Shown: positions 1-9,038 of the stretch, piece after piece | How positions within the stretch are numbered: the stretch's first letter is position 1 | How the letters are laid out: every line of letters begins with the position of its first letter | From: Knoellia locipacati | Lineage (GTDB): Bacteria > Actinomycetota > Actinomycetes > Actinomycetales > Dermatophilaceae | Direction of reading: 5' to 3' | DNA: 64,000 nt | NCBI RefSeq assembly: GCF_007992835.1 | Contig: NZ_BKBA01000003.1 | Location: forward strand, 620,001 to 684,000 | Position numbers and translations under genes: made by a program | Notes under the pieces: model-generated | Databases searched by the model: none | Told to the model about the DNA's origin: nothing | The model's input: the letters and a program-made list of their open reading frames with translations, nothing else

Positions 1-18
1 ACGTGCGGGTCCTGCCGA

Positions 19-756
19 CTATTGCACCTTCTCCCACCCACGCTTCTGGGCGCGGGTGCCCGTTCCGCGGCCGGGTCGCTCGTCCCGGCTCCGGTAGACG
101 ATCCAGGGACGGGTGAGATAGCCCAGCGGCGCCGAGAAGACGTGCACGAGACGGGTGAACGGCCACATGGCGATGAGCGTGAAGGCGAGGAACGCGTGCA
201 GCCTGAACCCGACCGGAGCAGCCGCCATGAGGCTCGCGTCCGGCTGGAACCAGAAGATCTGCCGGAACCACGGCGAGACGCCGTCGCGGTAGTTGTACTC
301 ACCGCCGATGGTGAACAGGCTGCCCGCCACCGTGTTCCACATGCCGAGGACGATCACGGTGCCCAGCACGGCATACATGACCTTGTCGTTGACCGTCGTC
401 GCCGAGAAGACCGGGCCGACCGTCCGGCGGCGGTAGACGAGGATCGCCAGGCCGACGACCGCGGCGATGCCCGCCGGGATGCCGCCGGCCAGTGCGATGA
501 CGTGGTACGCCTCGTGGCTCAGGCCGACGGCATCGGTCCAGTCCTGCGGGAAGAGCAGGCCGAGGACGTGACCGCCGACCACGCCGAGCATCCCGAAGTG
601 GAAGAGGGGGCTCCCGATGCGCAGCAGCCGGCTCTCGTAGAGCTGCGAGCTGCGCGTCGTCCAGCCGAACTTGTCGTAGCGGTAGCGCCAGACGTGCCCG
701 ACGACGAAGACCGCGAGGCAGATGTAGGGGTAGATCACCCACAGGAAGGTGCTCAT
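19..756 (-). CDS. narI: Respiratory nitrate reductase gamma subunit NarI (cytochrome b)
   Basis: NarI, 245 residues, is the membrane subunit that takes electrons from quinol through two b-type hemes and passes them to NarH. Five hydrophobic segments are visible. His53 and His63 in the second segment and His187 and His205 near the end match the spacing of the four heme ligands known for the Escherichia coli protein, so both hemes should be held. The gene is the last of the nar operon here, and its ATG overlaps the narJ stop codon by 4 bases (ATGA), which indicates translational coupling. The tail after residue 222 is short and charged. Nothing readable lies between it and the window edge. Confidence 0.96.
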   Translation of the reverse strand: MSTFLWVIYPYICLAVFVVGHVWRYRYDKFGWTTRSSQLYESRLLRIGSPLFHFGMLGVVGGHVLGLLFPQDWTDAVGLSHEAYHVIALAGGIPAGIAAVVGLAILVYRRRTVGPVFSATTVNDKVMYAVLGTVIVLGMWNTVAGSLFTIGGEYNYRDGVSPWFRQIFWFQPDASLMAAAPVGFRLHAFLAFTLIAMWPFTRLVHVFSAPLGYLTRPWIVYRSRDERPGRGTGTRAQKRGWEKVQ

Positions 757-1478
757 CGCCGGGCCCCGATCGTGACGGGAACGGGACCCGGACCGGCGGG
801 GCCGCTGTCCGGTTCGGATCCGGGGCGGGCATAGGGGGCGTCCATCTCGGTGGAGAGGCCGACGAGCTCCTCGGGCGGGCCCTCGGCGACGAGCCGGGCC
901 AGCGCCTCCTCGTCGTCGCCCACGAGCCGGGGCAGGGTCGCCCGCAACGCGTCGACGACGTCGAGCCACGGCGAGCGCCGCTCGCTCAGCGCCAGCCGGA
1001 GCAGCTCGATGCCGACACGGTGGTCGTTGAGCAGTCGCCACGCGACCCCGGCGTCGACGCTCGCCCCGAACTCGAGGACGACGGTGAGGTGGTCGGGCAG
1101 CTCGGCGTCCTCGTCGGTGAGCACTCCCCCGGCGCGGCGGTAGTCCTGCTTGATCCGGACCAGCGCGGCACCCCGGTTCCGGGTGTCGCCGTGCAGGTAG
1201 TAGGTGAGGTGCAGGCAGCACCGGCGGGTGACGTCGAACGTGTCGACGTAGGCGCGCTGCAGCTCCTCGAGATCCGCGGACGCGACGTGGGCGAGGAAGC
1301 GGGACAACGGCATACGGACGTCGTCGGGGAGTCCGGCGACCGCGTCGGTGAGCATGGGCACCCGCCCGACCAGGGTCTCGTCCGGGTAGTCGAGGAGCAG
1401 CGAGACGACCTGCCAGGCCGTCGCCTGCGCGGGCGCGCCGAGCCGCGAGGAGGACCGGCGGTGCCGGTTCCACGGCAT
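753..1478 (-). CDS. narJ: Nitrate reductase assembly chaperone NarJ
   Basis: NarJ, about 241 residues, is the cytoplasmic chaperone that binds apo-NarG and helps insert the molybdenum cofactor and an Fe-S cluster before the complex docks on NarI; it is not part of the mature enzyme. The sequence is an all-helical TorD/NarJ-type protein with the family run LLDYPDE near residue 30 and a CCLHLTYYLHGDTR stretch near residue 90, typical of NarJ. Two starts are possible, ATG at 1478 or an adjacent GTG at 1481. Both overlap the narH stop, so the operon is tightly coupled. The last 25 residues are Pro/Gly-rich and probably disordered. Confidence 0.94.
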   Translation of the reverse strand: MPWNRHRRSSSRLGAPAQATAWQVVSLLLDYPDETLVGRVPMLTDAVAGLPDDVRMPLSRFLAHVASADLEELQRAYVDTFDVTRRCCLHLTYYLHGDTRNRGAALVRIKQDYRRAGGVLTDEDAELPDHLTVVLEFGASVDAGVAWRLLNDHRVGIELLRLALSERRSPWLDVVDALRATLPRLVGDDEEALARLVAEGPPEELVGLSTEMDAPYARPGSEPDSGPAGPGPVPVTIGARR

Positions 1479-3175
1479 CACGAGCCCGACTCCTCGGCCT
1501 CGTCCTCGCCCGGCCGGTCGGCGCGCGACGTCGGGAACATCCCGTCGGGCGCGCCCTTGCCGTCCCAGTTGAGGAGGTTGACCCGGCCGGCCGAGCTGCC
1601 GCCGCCCACCAGGGTCTCCGACGTCTGGCGCTGCTGCAGCATGTGGAAGTTCTCGATCGCGACGGGCGTGGCGTTGCCGCGGCCCGAGCCCTCGCCGAAC
1701 GGCCCCGAGATGTCGAGCAGCTCGTCGTCGTAGCCCGTCACCGGGCAGTCGGTGGCGAGCTCCTCGAGCCCGTGCGCCTGCTCGGCGTGGGCCGTGGGGA
1801 TGACGTAGCGCTCGTCGTACTTCGCGAGCGCCAGCAGCCGGAACATGTCGTACATCTCCTCCTCCGTCATGCCGACGGCAGCGGGGATGTGCGCCTGCGG
1901 GTCGCGCCCGAGGTTGATGTCGCGCATGTAGGAGCGCATCGCGGCGAGCTTGCGGAGCACGGCGTCGACCGGCCCCGTGTCGCCGGCGGTGAAGAGGTTC
2001 GCGAGGTACTCGACGGGGATCCGCAGCGCGTCGATGGCGCCGAAGAGGTTGTCCGAGTCCTCCGCGTCGTGGCCGGTGTCCTTGACGACGTCGACGACGG
2101 GCGACAGCGGCGGGATGTACCAGACCATCGGCATCGTGCGGTACTCCGGGTGCAGCGGCAGGGCCACCTTGTAGGTGTTGATGAGCGCGTTGACCGGGGA
2201 GCGCTGCGCTGCCGCGACCCAGTCACCCGGTATGCCGGCCCGCTCCGCCTCGCGCTGCACCTCCGGGTCGAAGGGGTCGAGGAAGACCGAGCGCTGCGCC
2301 TCGTAGAGGTCGTGGTCGTCCTCGACCGAGGCCGCCTCGAGCACCTTGTCGGCGTCGTAGAGCATGAGGCCGATGTAGCGCAGCCGTCCGACGCAGGTCT
2401 CGGCGCAGACGGTCGGGATGCCGACCTCGATACGCGGGTAGCAGAAGGTGCACTTCTCGGCCTTGCCGGTCTTGTGGTTGAAGTAGACCTTCTTGTAGGG
2501 GCAGCCGGTGACGCACATCCGCCAGCCGCGGCACCTGTCCTGGTCGACGAGGACGATGCCGTCCTCCTCGCGCTTGTAGATCGCACCGCTCGGGCACGAC
2601 GCCGCACACGACGGGTTGAGGCAGTGCTCGCAGATCCGCGGCAGGTAGAACATGAAGGTCTGGTCGAACTCGAACGTCACCTTGTCCTCGATGCCCTTGA
2701 GCATCGGGTCCTTGGCCGCGTGCTCGAGGCTGCCGCCGAGGTCGTCGTCCCAGTTGGCCGACCACTCGATGTTGACCGGCTTGCCCGAGATGAGCGAGTG
2801 CGGCCGGGCGACGGGGAAGTTCTGCTGCGCGGGCGCGGTGAGCAGCGTCTCGTAGTCGTAGGTCCACGGCTCGTAGTAGTCGCTCATCGCCGGCATCCGG
2901 GGGTTGCTGAAAATGTTGAGCAGCTTGTTGAGCCGGCCACCGGCGCGCAGGGTGAGGCGGCCGCCCTTGGTGAGCGTCCAGCCGCCCTTCCACTTCTCCT
3001 GGTCCTGGTAGCCGCGCGGGTAGCCCAGCCCCGGCCGCGTCTCGACGTTGTTGAACCAGACGTACTCCATGCCCGAGCGGTTGGTCCACGCCTGCTTGCA
3101 GGTCACCGAGCAGGTGTGGCACCCGATGCACTTGTCGAGGTTCATGACCATCGCCATCTGCGCCATCGGTCTCAT
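1478..3175 (-). CDS. narH: Respiratory nitrate reductase beta subunit NarH
   Basis: NarH, 565 residues, is the electron-transfer subunit carrying four Fe-S clusters between NarI hemes and NarG. Four cysteine groups are present: CIGCHTCSVTC at residues 16-26, a CEHCLNPSCAASCP group near 215, a CRGWRMCVTGCP group near 250, and CTFCYP with CAETC beyond it. The Trp in the third group replaces one Cys, the known mark of the [3Fe-4S] site in NarH. Start chosen at the ATG 2 bases after the narG stop; downstream ATGs exist within the first 11 codons. One copy of the GTATGCCG octamer lies inside it and uses the rare ATA codon for Ile. Confidence 0.96.
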   Translation of the reverse strand: MRPMAQMAMVMNLDKCIGCHTCSVTCKQAWTNRSGMEYVWFNNVETRPGLGYPRGYQDQEKWKGGWTLTKGGRLTLRAGGRLNKLLNIFSNPRMPAMSDYYEPWTYDYETLLTAPAQQNFPVARPHSLISGKPVNIEWSANWDDDLGGSLEHAAKDPMLKGIEDKVTFEFDQTFMFYLPRICEHCLNPSCAASCPSGAIYKREEDGIVLVDQDRCRGWRMCVTGCPYKKVYFNHKTGKAEKCTFCYPRIEVGIPTVCAETCVGRLRYIGLMLYDADKVLEAASVEDDHDLYEAQRSVFLDPFDPEVQREAERAGIPGDWVAAAQRSPVNALINTYKVALPLHPEYRTMPMVWYIPPLSPVVDVVKDTGHDAEDSDNLFGAIDALRIPVEYLANLFTAGDTGPVDAVLRKLAAMRSYMRDINLGRDPQAHIPAAVGMTEEEMYDMFRLLALAKYDERYVIPTAHAEQAHGLEELATDCPVTGYDDELLDISGPFGEGSGRGNATPVAIENFHMLQQRQTSETLVGGGSSAGRVNLLNWDGKGAPDGMFPTSRADRPGEDEAEESGS

Positions 3176-3177
3176 CG

Positions 3178-6100
3178 TCAGTACTCCACTCGTGCGGTGC
3201 GCTTGCGGATGGTCGTGACCTCGTCGCGGTTGTTGCCGATCGGCCCGATGTAGTTGAAGAAGTACGACAGCTGCGCGTAGCCACCGACGAGGTGGTTGGG
3301 CTTGAGCAGGATCCGGGTGAGGCTGTTGTGGATACCCCCGCGCTTGCGGTCGCGCTCGGTGAGCGGCACGTCGATGAGCCGGTCCTGGGCGTGGTGCATG
3401 TAGACGGTGCCCTCGGGCATCCGGTGGCTGACGATGGCCCGGGCTGCGACGACGCCGTTGCGGTTGACCATCTCGATCCAGTCGTTGTCGGCGATGCCGA
3501 CCTTGGCCGCGTCCTTGTCGGACATCCACACCGACTGCCCGCCGCGCGAGAGGGCGAGCATGAAGAGGTTGTCCTGGTACTCGGAGTGGATCGACCACTT
3601 GTTGTGCGGGGTGAGGTAGCGCACCGACACGGCGATGCCGCGCCCCTCCTCCCTGCTCAGCTCGCCGACCGGGGCCTCCCCGAAGAGGGCGGTCATGTCG
3701 AGCGGTGGCCGGTAGACGGGCAGCGCCTCACCCATGCCGAGGAACCAGTCGTGGTCGACGTAGAACTGCTGCCGCCCGGTCAGGGTGTGGAACGGCTTGT
3801 GCCGCTCGATGTTGATCGTGAACGGGCTGTAGCGCCGTCCGCCCGACTCCGACCCCGACCACTCGGGGCTCGTGATGACCGGCACCGGGGCGACCTGGGT
3901 GTCGGCGAAGGTGATCTGCTTGCCCTCGTGCTCGGCCGCGAGGTCGGCGAGCCTCGTGCCCGTTCGCTTCTCGAGGAACCGGAAGCCCTGCGTCGCGAGG
4001 TGCCCGTTGGACACCCCGGCGAGGTGGAGCATCGCGTCGGCCATCTGGATGTCGGTCTCGACCCTGGGCTGTCCGTCGCCGGCTCCACCACGTCGTATGC
4101 CGTTGCGCTGGCGCAGGATCTCGACCTCCCGCTTGACGTCGTAGGCGACGCCCTTGGTGAGCATGCCGAGCTTCTCGAGGAGCGGCCCGATCGTCGTCAT
4201 CTTGTCGAAGACCGCGGTGTAGTCGCGCTCGGCGACGGCGATGACCGGCATCGTCCTCCCGGGCACCGGTTCGCACTCGCCGCTCGCCCAGTCCTTGACC
4301 TCGCCGTGCACCGTCGCCATCGCCTCCGGGGTGTCGTGCCAGAGGGGTTTGGCGATGACGTCCTTGCGCGTGCCGAGGTGGTCGACGGCGAGCTCGCTGA
4401 ACCTCTTGGCGATCGCCTTCCATGTCTCCCAGTCCGACTTGGTCTGCCACGGCGGGCTGATCGCGGGGTTGAAGGAGTGGATGAACGGGTGCATGTCGGT
4501 CGTCGACAGGTCGTGCTTCTCGTACCAGGTCGCGGCAGGCAGCACGACGTCGGAGAGGATCGTCGAGCTCGTCATCCGGAAGTCGAGGGTGAGGAGCAGG
4601 TCGAGCTTGCCCTCGAGGGCCGAGTCGGGCCATTCGACGCCCTGCGGCCGATGCGCGGGGCCGGCCTCGCGGGCCGTGGCCGCGCTGTCGGTGCCGAGCA
4701 GGTGGCGCAGGAAGTACTCGTTGCCCTTGGCCGAGCTGCCCAGCAGGTTGGAGCGCCAGAGCGACAGCACCCGCGGGTGGTTGGTGCCCGACTCGGGGTC
4801 GTCGACCGCGAAGCGGAGACGCCCCTCCTTGAGCTCCTGCGCGACGTAGGCCGGGGCCTCCATGCCCGCGGCCTCGGCGTCGTCGGCGAGGTCGAGGGAG
4901 CTCCGGTCGAACGTCGGATAGCTGGGGGTCCACCCCAGCCGCACCGACTGCGACAGCAGGTCCATGACGCTCCTGCCCGCGAACACGCCTGTGCCGGAGT
5001 CGAGGTCGTCGGCGGAGAACGTGTCGTAGCGGTACTGCGAGGTGTGGACGTACCAGTAGGCCGTCTGGTTCATGTGCCGCGGCGGGCGCTGCCAGTCGAG
5101 CGCGAAGGCCATGTGCTGGAAGCCCATGAGCGGGCGGATCTTCTCCTGCCCGACGTAGTGCGCCCAGCCGCCGCCGTTGCGTCCCTGGCAGCCGGTGATC
5201 GTCGTGAGCAGCAGGATGGCGCGGTAGATCTGGTCGCTGTGGAACCAGTGGTTCGTACCGGCACCGAGCAGGATCATCCCCCGGCCCTTGGTGTCGACGG
5301 CGTTGCGTCCCCACTCGCGCGCGAGCCGCTCCACCTGGGCTGCGGGGACGCCGGTGTGCTGCTCCTGCCAGGCGGGCGTCGCCGGGACGGTCGGGTCGTC
5401 GTAGCCGGTCGGCCAGGTGCCGGGCAGGCCCTCGCGGGCGACGCCGTACTGCGCGAGCAGCAGGTCGAGCACGGTGGTGACGAGGCGGCCACCGATGCGG
5501 CGGACCGGGACGCCACGGACCTCGTGGGCGACCTTGCCGTCGGCTCCGTCGAAGCGCGGGAGGGTGACCTCGACGACCTCGTCGGAGCTGCCGTGCAGGG
5601 TGAGCAGGGGGTCGACGTCGCCGAGCTGGAGGTTCCACCTGCCCAGCCCCTCGTCACCGAAGCGATCGCCGATGGACCCGTCGAGCACGGTGAGCTCACC
5701 GGTGCGCGCGTCGATGACGGCGGGCTTCCACATCGCGTTCTCGGAGTCGGACTTCGGTCCGCCCTCGATGTCGCCGGCGACGAGGTACTTGCCGGGCCGG
5801 TGGGCGCCGCCGTCCTCGCCCGGCACGAGGCAGACGAGGTTGGCGAGGTCGGTGTACTGCTTGTTGTAGTCGGCGAAGAACGGCTCGAGCCGGTCGACGA
5901 AGAACTCCTTGAGGACGACGTGGCCCATCGCCATCGCGAGCGCACCGTCGGTGCCGGGCCCGAGCGTGACCCACTCGTCGGCGAACTTGACGTTCTCGGC
6001 GTAGTCGGGCGCGACGGCGATGACCTTCTGCCCGCGGTAGCGCGCCTCCGCCATCCAGTGGGCGTCGGGCGTGCGCGTCAGGGGCACGTTCGAGCCCCAC

Positions 6101-6900
6101 ATGATGAGGTATGCCGCGTCCCACCAGTCCCCGGACTCCGGCACGTCGGTCTGGTCGCCGAACATCTGGGGTGAGGCGTTGGGCAGGTCGGCGTACCAGT
6201 CGTAGAACGAGAGCATCGGCGCGCCGACGAGCTCGAGGAAGCGCGAGCCCGACGCGTAGGAGACCGGCGACATCGCCGGGATCGGCGAGAAGCCGGCGAT
6301 CCGGTCGGGCCCGTAGGTCTTGACCGTGTGGACGTGGGCGGCCGCGACGATGTCGACGACCTCCTCCCAGGTGGAGCGCACCAGCCCGCCCTTGCCCCGG
6401 GCCGACTTGTAGCGGGCGGCCTTCTCGGGGTCCTCGACGATCGACGCCCAGGCGAGCACCGGGTCGCCGCCGTGCGCCTTCCTGGCCTCGCGGAACATCC
6501 CGAGCAGGACGCCACGCACGTAGGGGTAGCGGATCCGGGTCGGCGAGTAGGTGTACCAGGAGAAGGCCGCCCCTCGCGGGCACCCTCGGGGCTCGTAGTC
6601 GGGGCGGTCCGCACCGGCCGACGGGTAGTCGGTCTGCTGCGCCTCCCACGTGATGATGCCGTCCTTGACGTAGACCTTCCACGAGCACGAGCCGGTGCAG
6701 TTGACCCCGTGGGTCGAGCGCACGACCTTGTCGTGGCTCCAGCGGTCCCGGTAGAACGCGTCGCCGCTGCGGCCCCCGCTGAGGTTGAGCGTCCGCCTGT
6801 CCTGCGACACCTCGCCCCGGGTGAAGAAGCGCCTCGTGCCGACGAGGGCGTCGGAGAGCCGGCCGTCGAGACCGGTCGGACCCGCGGGGGCCTGTGTCAT
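3178..6900 (-). CDS. narG: Respiratory nitrate reductase alpha subunit NarG
   Basis: NarG, 1240 residues, is the catalytic subunit that reduces nitrate to nitrite at a Mo-bis-MGD cofactor on the cytoplasmic side. The N-terminal region has HGVNCTGSCSW near residue 60, where one His and cysteines hold the FS0 [4Fe-4S] cluster. The run YADLPNASPQ near residue 240 contains the Asp known to coordinate molybdenum in NarG. The remainder follows the molybdopterin oxidoreductase fold, ending in the MGD-binding domain. ATG at 6900 overlaps the upstream regulator stop by 4 bases. Length fits the family. No twin-arginine signal is present, as expected for a cytoplasm-facing enzyme. Confidence 0.97.
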   Translation of the reverse strand: MTQAPAGPTGLDGRLSDALVGTRRFFTRGEVSQDRRTLNLSGGRSGDAFYRDRWSHDKVVRSTHGVNCTGSCSWKVYVKDGIITWEAQQTDYPSAGADRPDYEPRGCPRGAAFSWYTYSPTRIRYPYVRGVLLGMFREARKAHGGDPVLAWASIVEDPEKAARYKSARGKGGLVRSTWEEVVDIVAAAHVHTVKTYGPDRIAGFSPIPAMSPVSYASGSRFLELVGAPMLSFYDWYADLPNASPQMFGDQTDVPESGDWWDAAYLIMWGSNVPLTRTPDAHWMAEARYRGQKVIAVAPDYAENVKFADEWVTLGPGTDGALAMAMGHVVLKEFFVDRLEPFFADYNKQYTDLANLVCLVPGEDGGAHRPGKYLVAGDIEGGPKSDSENAMWKPAVIDARTGELTVLDGSIGDRFGDEGLGRWNLQLGDVDPLLTLHGSSDEVVEVTLPRFDGADGKVAHEVRGVPVRRIGGRLVTTVLDLLLAQYGVAREGLPGTWPTGYDDPTVPATPAWQEQHTGVPAAQVERLAREWGRNAVDTKGRGMILLGAGTNHWFHSDQIYRAILLLTTITGCQGRNGGGWAHYVGQEKIRPLMGFQHMAFALDWQRPPRHMNQTAYWYVHTSQYRYDTFSADDLDSGTGVFAGRSVMDLLSQSVRLGWTPSYPTFDRSSLDLADDAEAAGMEAPAYVAQELKEGRLRFAVDDPESGTNHPRVLSLWRSNLLGSSAKGNEYFLRHLLGTDSAATAREAGPAHRPQGVEWPDSALEGKLDLLLTLDFRMTSSTILSDVVLPAATWYEKHDLSTTDMHPFIHSFNPAISPPWQTKSDWETWKAIAKRFSELAVDHLGTRKDVIAKPLWHDTPEAMATVHGEVKDWASGECEPVPGRTMPVIAVAERDYTAVFDKMTTIGPLLEKLGMLTKGVAYDVKREVEILRQRNGIRRGGAGDGQPRVETDIQMADAMLHLAGVSNGHLATQGFRFLEKRTGTRLADLAAEHEGKQITFADTQVAPVPVITSPEWSGSESGGRRYSPFTINIERHKPFHTLTGRQQFYVDHDWFLGMGEALPVYRPPLDMTALFGEAPVGELSREEGRGIAVSVRYLTPHNKWSIHSEYQDNLFMLALSRGGQSVWMSDKDAAKVGIADNDWIEMVNRNGVVAARAIVSHRMPEGTVYMHHAQDRLIDVPLTERDRKRGGIHNSLTRILLKPNHLVGGYAQLSYFFNYIGPIGNNRDEVTTIRKRTARVEY

Positions 6901-7625
6901 GACGTGATTCCTCCTGTGGAGTCGGTCGCCCGGGTGTCGGGACCACTGCCGGACCGGTCGGCCAGGCGGAGCCGTGCGATGCACGTGTCGGGTGTGACGA
7001 GGGGCTCGAGGCTCACCTGGGCGTCGACCTCGCCGACCGCCTGGAGCGTGCCCTGGAGCAGGCCGCGGTGGATGCCGCAGACGACGTCGGGGTGGGCCTG
7101 AGCGAGCTCGAGGAAGGGACAGTGGTGCAGCGTCACGGTCAGCGCGAGGGCATCGGGGTCGACGTCCGTCTGCGGGGTGTAGCCCCACTCGCCGAGGAGG
7201 TCGCCGACATGGCGGCCGACCTCCTCGCAGCGGTCGTCACCGTCGGTCACCGGGTGCAGCCCGAGCTGCTCGCCCCGGGCGACGGCCCAGCGGATCCCGG
7301 CCCGCTGAGGGCTCAGCTGGTTGGCCCGAGCGGTGGACAGGATGGAGGTGAGCACCGACGCCAGCACCTCGAACGGCGCTTCGGGCCCCCGGCCCCGCAG
7401 GACGAAACGACGGTGCGGCCGACCCCGACCACCGCTGTGCACGACCCTGCCCTCGACGAACCCTGCCTCCTCGAGGCGGTCGAGGTGGAAGCGGATCGTC
7501 GTCACGTGCACGTCGAGCCGGTCCGCGAGCTCGGCCGCGGTGAGCCCGTCGTGGCTCCCGCTCGTCGACGCCTTCGCCAGCTCGTCGACGATGGCGCGAC
7601 GCAGTGGGGCATCGAGGAGGGTCAA
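6897..7625 (-). CDS. HTH regulator with C-terminal Cys-rich domain, inside nar operon
   Basis: A 242-residue transcription factor. Residues about 28-60 form a winged helix (LTAAELADRLDVHVTTIRFHLDRLEEAGFV) of the ArsR/SufR type. The C-terminal half carries cysteines in RCEEV, HHCPFLE, VVCGIH and PDTCIARL; two of them are separated by 13 residues. This layout resembles SufR-like regulators that bind an Fe-S cluster, so redox, oxygen or NO sensing is an inference. The start is TTG at 7625, overlapping the narK stop (TTGA), and the end overlaps narG (ATGA), so it is co-made with the enzyme it likely controls. A candidate operator lies at 8933-8949. Confidence 0.8.
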   Translation of the reverse strand: MTLLDAPLRRAIVDELAKASTSGSHDGLTAAELADRLDVHVTTIRFHLDRLEEAGFVEGRVVHSGGRGRPHRRFVLRGRGPEAPFEVLASVLTSILSTARANQLSPQRAGIRWAVARGEQLGLHPVTDGDDRCEEVGRHVGDLLGEWGYTPQTDVDPDALALTVTLHHCPFLELAQAHPDVVCGIHRGLLQGTLQAVGEVDAQVSLEPLVTPDTCIARLRLADRSGSGPDTRATDSTGGITS

Positions 7626-8878
7626 CCCAGCTCCCTGCGGAACCCGACCAGGGCCAGGACGCCTCCGGCGATCGCGACGGCGGCGAGGAGCAGCAGACCG
7701 ATGGTGTAGCTCCCCTGCGAGTCGTAGATCGCGCCCATGAGGAGCGGGGGCACGAACCCGCCGAGACCTCCGGCCGCGCCGACGACACCCGTCACGGCGC
7801 CGACCCTGGCCGGCTCGACGAGCGCCGCGACGAGGGCGAAGACCGCGCCGGCACCGGCCCCGAGCCCGGCCGCCATCCCGAGGAAGGCGACCGTCCCGAC
7901 CGGCTCGAGGGCGAGCTCGACCCTCCCACCGCCGACCACGGCCGCGAGGATGGCGAACAGACCCGTGGCCACGAGCAGGACCGCGAGGACCTTGGGCTTG
8001 TTGAAGCGGTCGGCGAGCCAGCCACCCACGGGTCGGGCGAGGACTGCCACGACGACGAAGCCGGCCATCCGGAGCGCCCCGTCGCCCTTGCTCAGGCCGA
8101 AGTTGTTCACGAGGTAGGTCGGCAGGTAGACGCTGAACGCCACGAAGCCACCGAACGCGATGGCATAGAGGATCGCCAGCTTGAGGGCGACGGGCTGGGC
8201 GATGGTGCGGGCAGCCGCCGTGAGCCAGTTCCCCTGCCTCGCGGGCCCGCCCGTGACGGTCGGTGAGCGAAGGACGGTCCGGGCGATGACGGCATACACG
8301 GCAAGGAGGACTGCCACGAGGACGAAGGGTGCGGCACGCCCGAACCGGTTCGCGAGGGTGAGCGTCGTGAACGCGCTCACCGCCGTGCCACCGGTGCCCA
8401 TGCCGAAGATGCCGAGGGCGGCTCCGCGGCGGGCCGGTGCGTGCCAGGAGTTGACGAACGGGACGCCCACCGCGAAGGCCGTGCCCCCGATCCCGAGGAA
8501 GAAGCCGCCGATGAGGAGTGCGGCGAGGCTCGTGCCGAAGAAGCCGAGGAAGAGCACCGGCACGATCGTCAGCACCGACACCGCGGGGAACATCACCTTG
8601 GCGCCGAGGCGGTCGGTCAGCGCACCCACGGGGATGCGGCCGAGCGACCCGACGATGACGGGCGTCGCCACGACGAGCGACTGCTGGAGCGAGGTCAGCC
8701 CGAGCTCCTCGCGCAGCGTCACCGCCAGGGGTGAGAGCAGCGCCCAGGCCCAGAAGCACAGGGCGAACCCCACGGTGGCGAGGACGAGCATGGTCCGTGC
8801 CGTGGCGGCGTCCGGGCCCATGGGCGGGCCTGCGGCGCGCTCGCGCTGGCTGGTGCGAGGACGGGGTTCATCGCTCAT
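7622..8878 (-). CDS. narK: Nitrate/nitrite transporter NarK (MFS)
   Basis: A 418-residue major facilitator protein with twelve hydrophobic segments and an N-terminal hydrophilic leader of about 30 residues. Glycine-rich signature stretches (GIFGMGTGGTAVSAFTTLT near residue 150 and GVVGAAGGLGGFVPP near 365) match the nitrate signatures of the NNP family. It would import nitrate and/or export nitrite for NarGHI. It is the first gene of the operon. A purine-rich RBS (AGAGAAGAAG) lies upstream of the ATG at 8878, unlike many leaderless genes in this window. It carries one internal GTATGCCG octamer. Confidence 0.9.
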   Translation of the reverse strand: MSDEPRPRTSQRERAAGPPMGPDAATARTMLVLATVGFALCFWAWALLSPLAVTLREELGLTSLQQSLVVATPVIVGSLGRIPVGALTDRLGAKVMFPAVSVLTIVPVLFLGFFGTSLAALLIGGFFLGIGGTAFAVGVPFVNSWHAPARRGAALGIFGMGTGGTAVSAFTTLTLANRFGRAAPFVLVAVLLAVYAVIARTVLRSPTVTGGPARQGNWLTAAARTIAQPVALKLAILYAIAFGGFVAFSVYLPTYLVNNFGLSKGDGALRMAGFVVVAVLARPVGGWLADRFNKPKVLAVLLVATGLFAILAAVVGGGRVELALEPVGTVAFLGMAAGLGAGAGAVFALVAALVEPARVGAVTGVVGAAGGLGGFVPPLLMGAIYDSQGSYTIGLLLLAAVAIAGGVLALVGFRRELG

Positions 8879-8932
8879 CGCGTGCTTCTTCTCTGTACGA
8901 GCAGGCGGGGCCTGCGACCGTCGAAAACTCAG

Positions 8933-8949
8933 CACTACGGACAGTAGTG
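8933..8949. promoter_or_regulatory. Inverted repeat upstream of narK, candidate operator
   Basis: CACTAC at 8933-8938 and GTAGTG at 8944-8949 form a perfect 6-5-6 inverted repeat, about 55 bases upstream of the narK ATG. On the minus strand it contains TACTGT, a possible -10. It is the only clear dyad in the 160-base gap. Binding by the operon-encoded regulator is inference. Confidence 0.5.
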
Positions 8950-9025
8950 GAGCCGGCCCGTCCTGTCCTCTCAATCCTCCAAAAAGCGGTCCGGGCGTGT
9001 TCAGCGAACGTCCAGCCGCACGGCA

Positions 9026-9031
9026 TACCCT
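9026..9031 (+). promoter_or_regulatory. -10 element TACCCT of a leaderless promoter (DedA gene)
   Basis: TACCCT is followed by 7 bases and then GTG at 9039. Its first bases belong to the CGGCATAC octamer at 9021-9028. Confidence 0.55.
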
Positions 9032-9038
9032 TGCGCGC

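Noticed and set aside
22-834. Long plus-strand reading frame opposite narI/narJ
   Set aside because: Antisense shadow of strongly coding nar genes; composition is the GC-frame artefact (Asp/Arg/Glu-rich), no family match.
829-838. GGCATAG words as further octamer copies (also near 8162, 15477, 38525)
   Set aside because: They differ in the last base (CTATGCC on the other strand). Counted as near-misses only.
3292-6174. 960-codon plus-strand frame opposite narG
   Set aside because: Same artefact; narG on the minus strand has all catalytic motifs.
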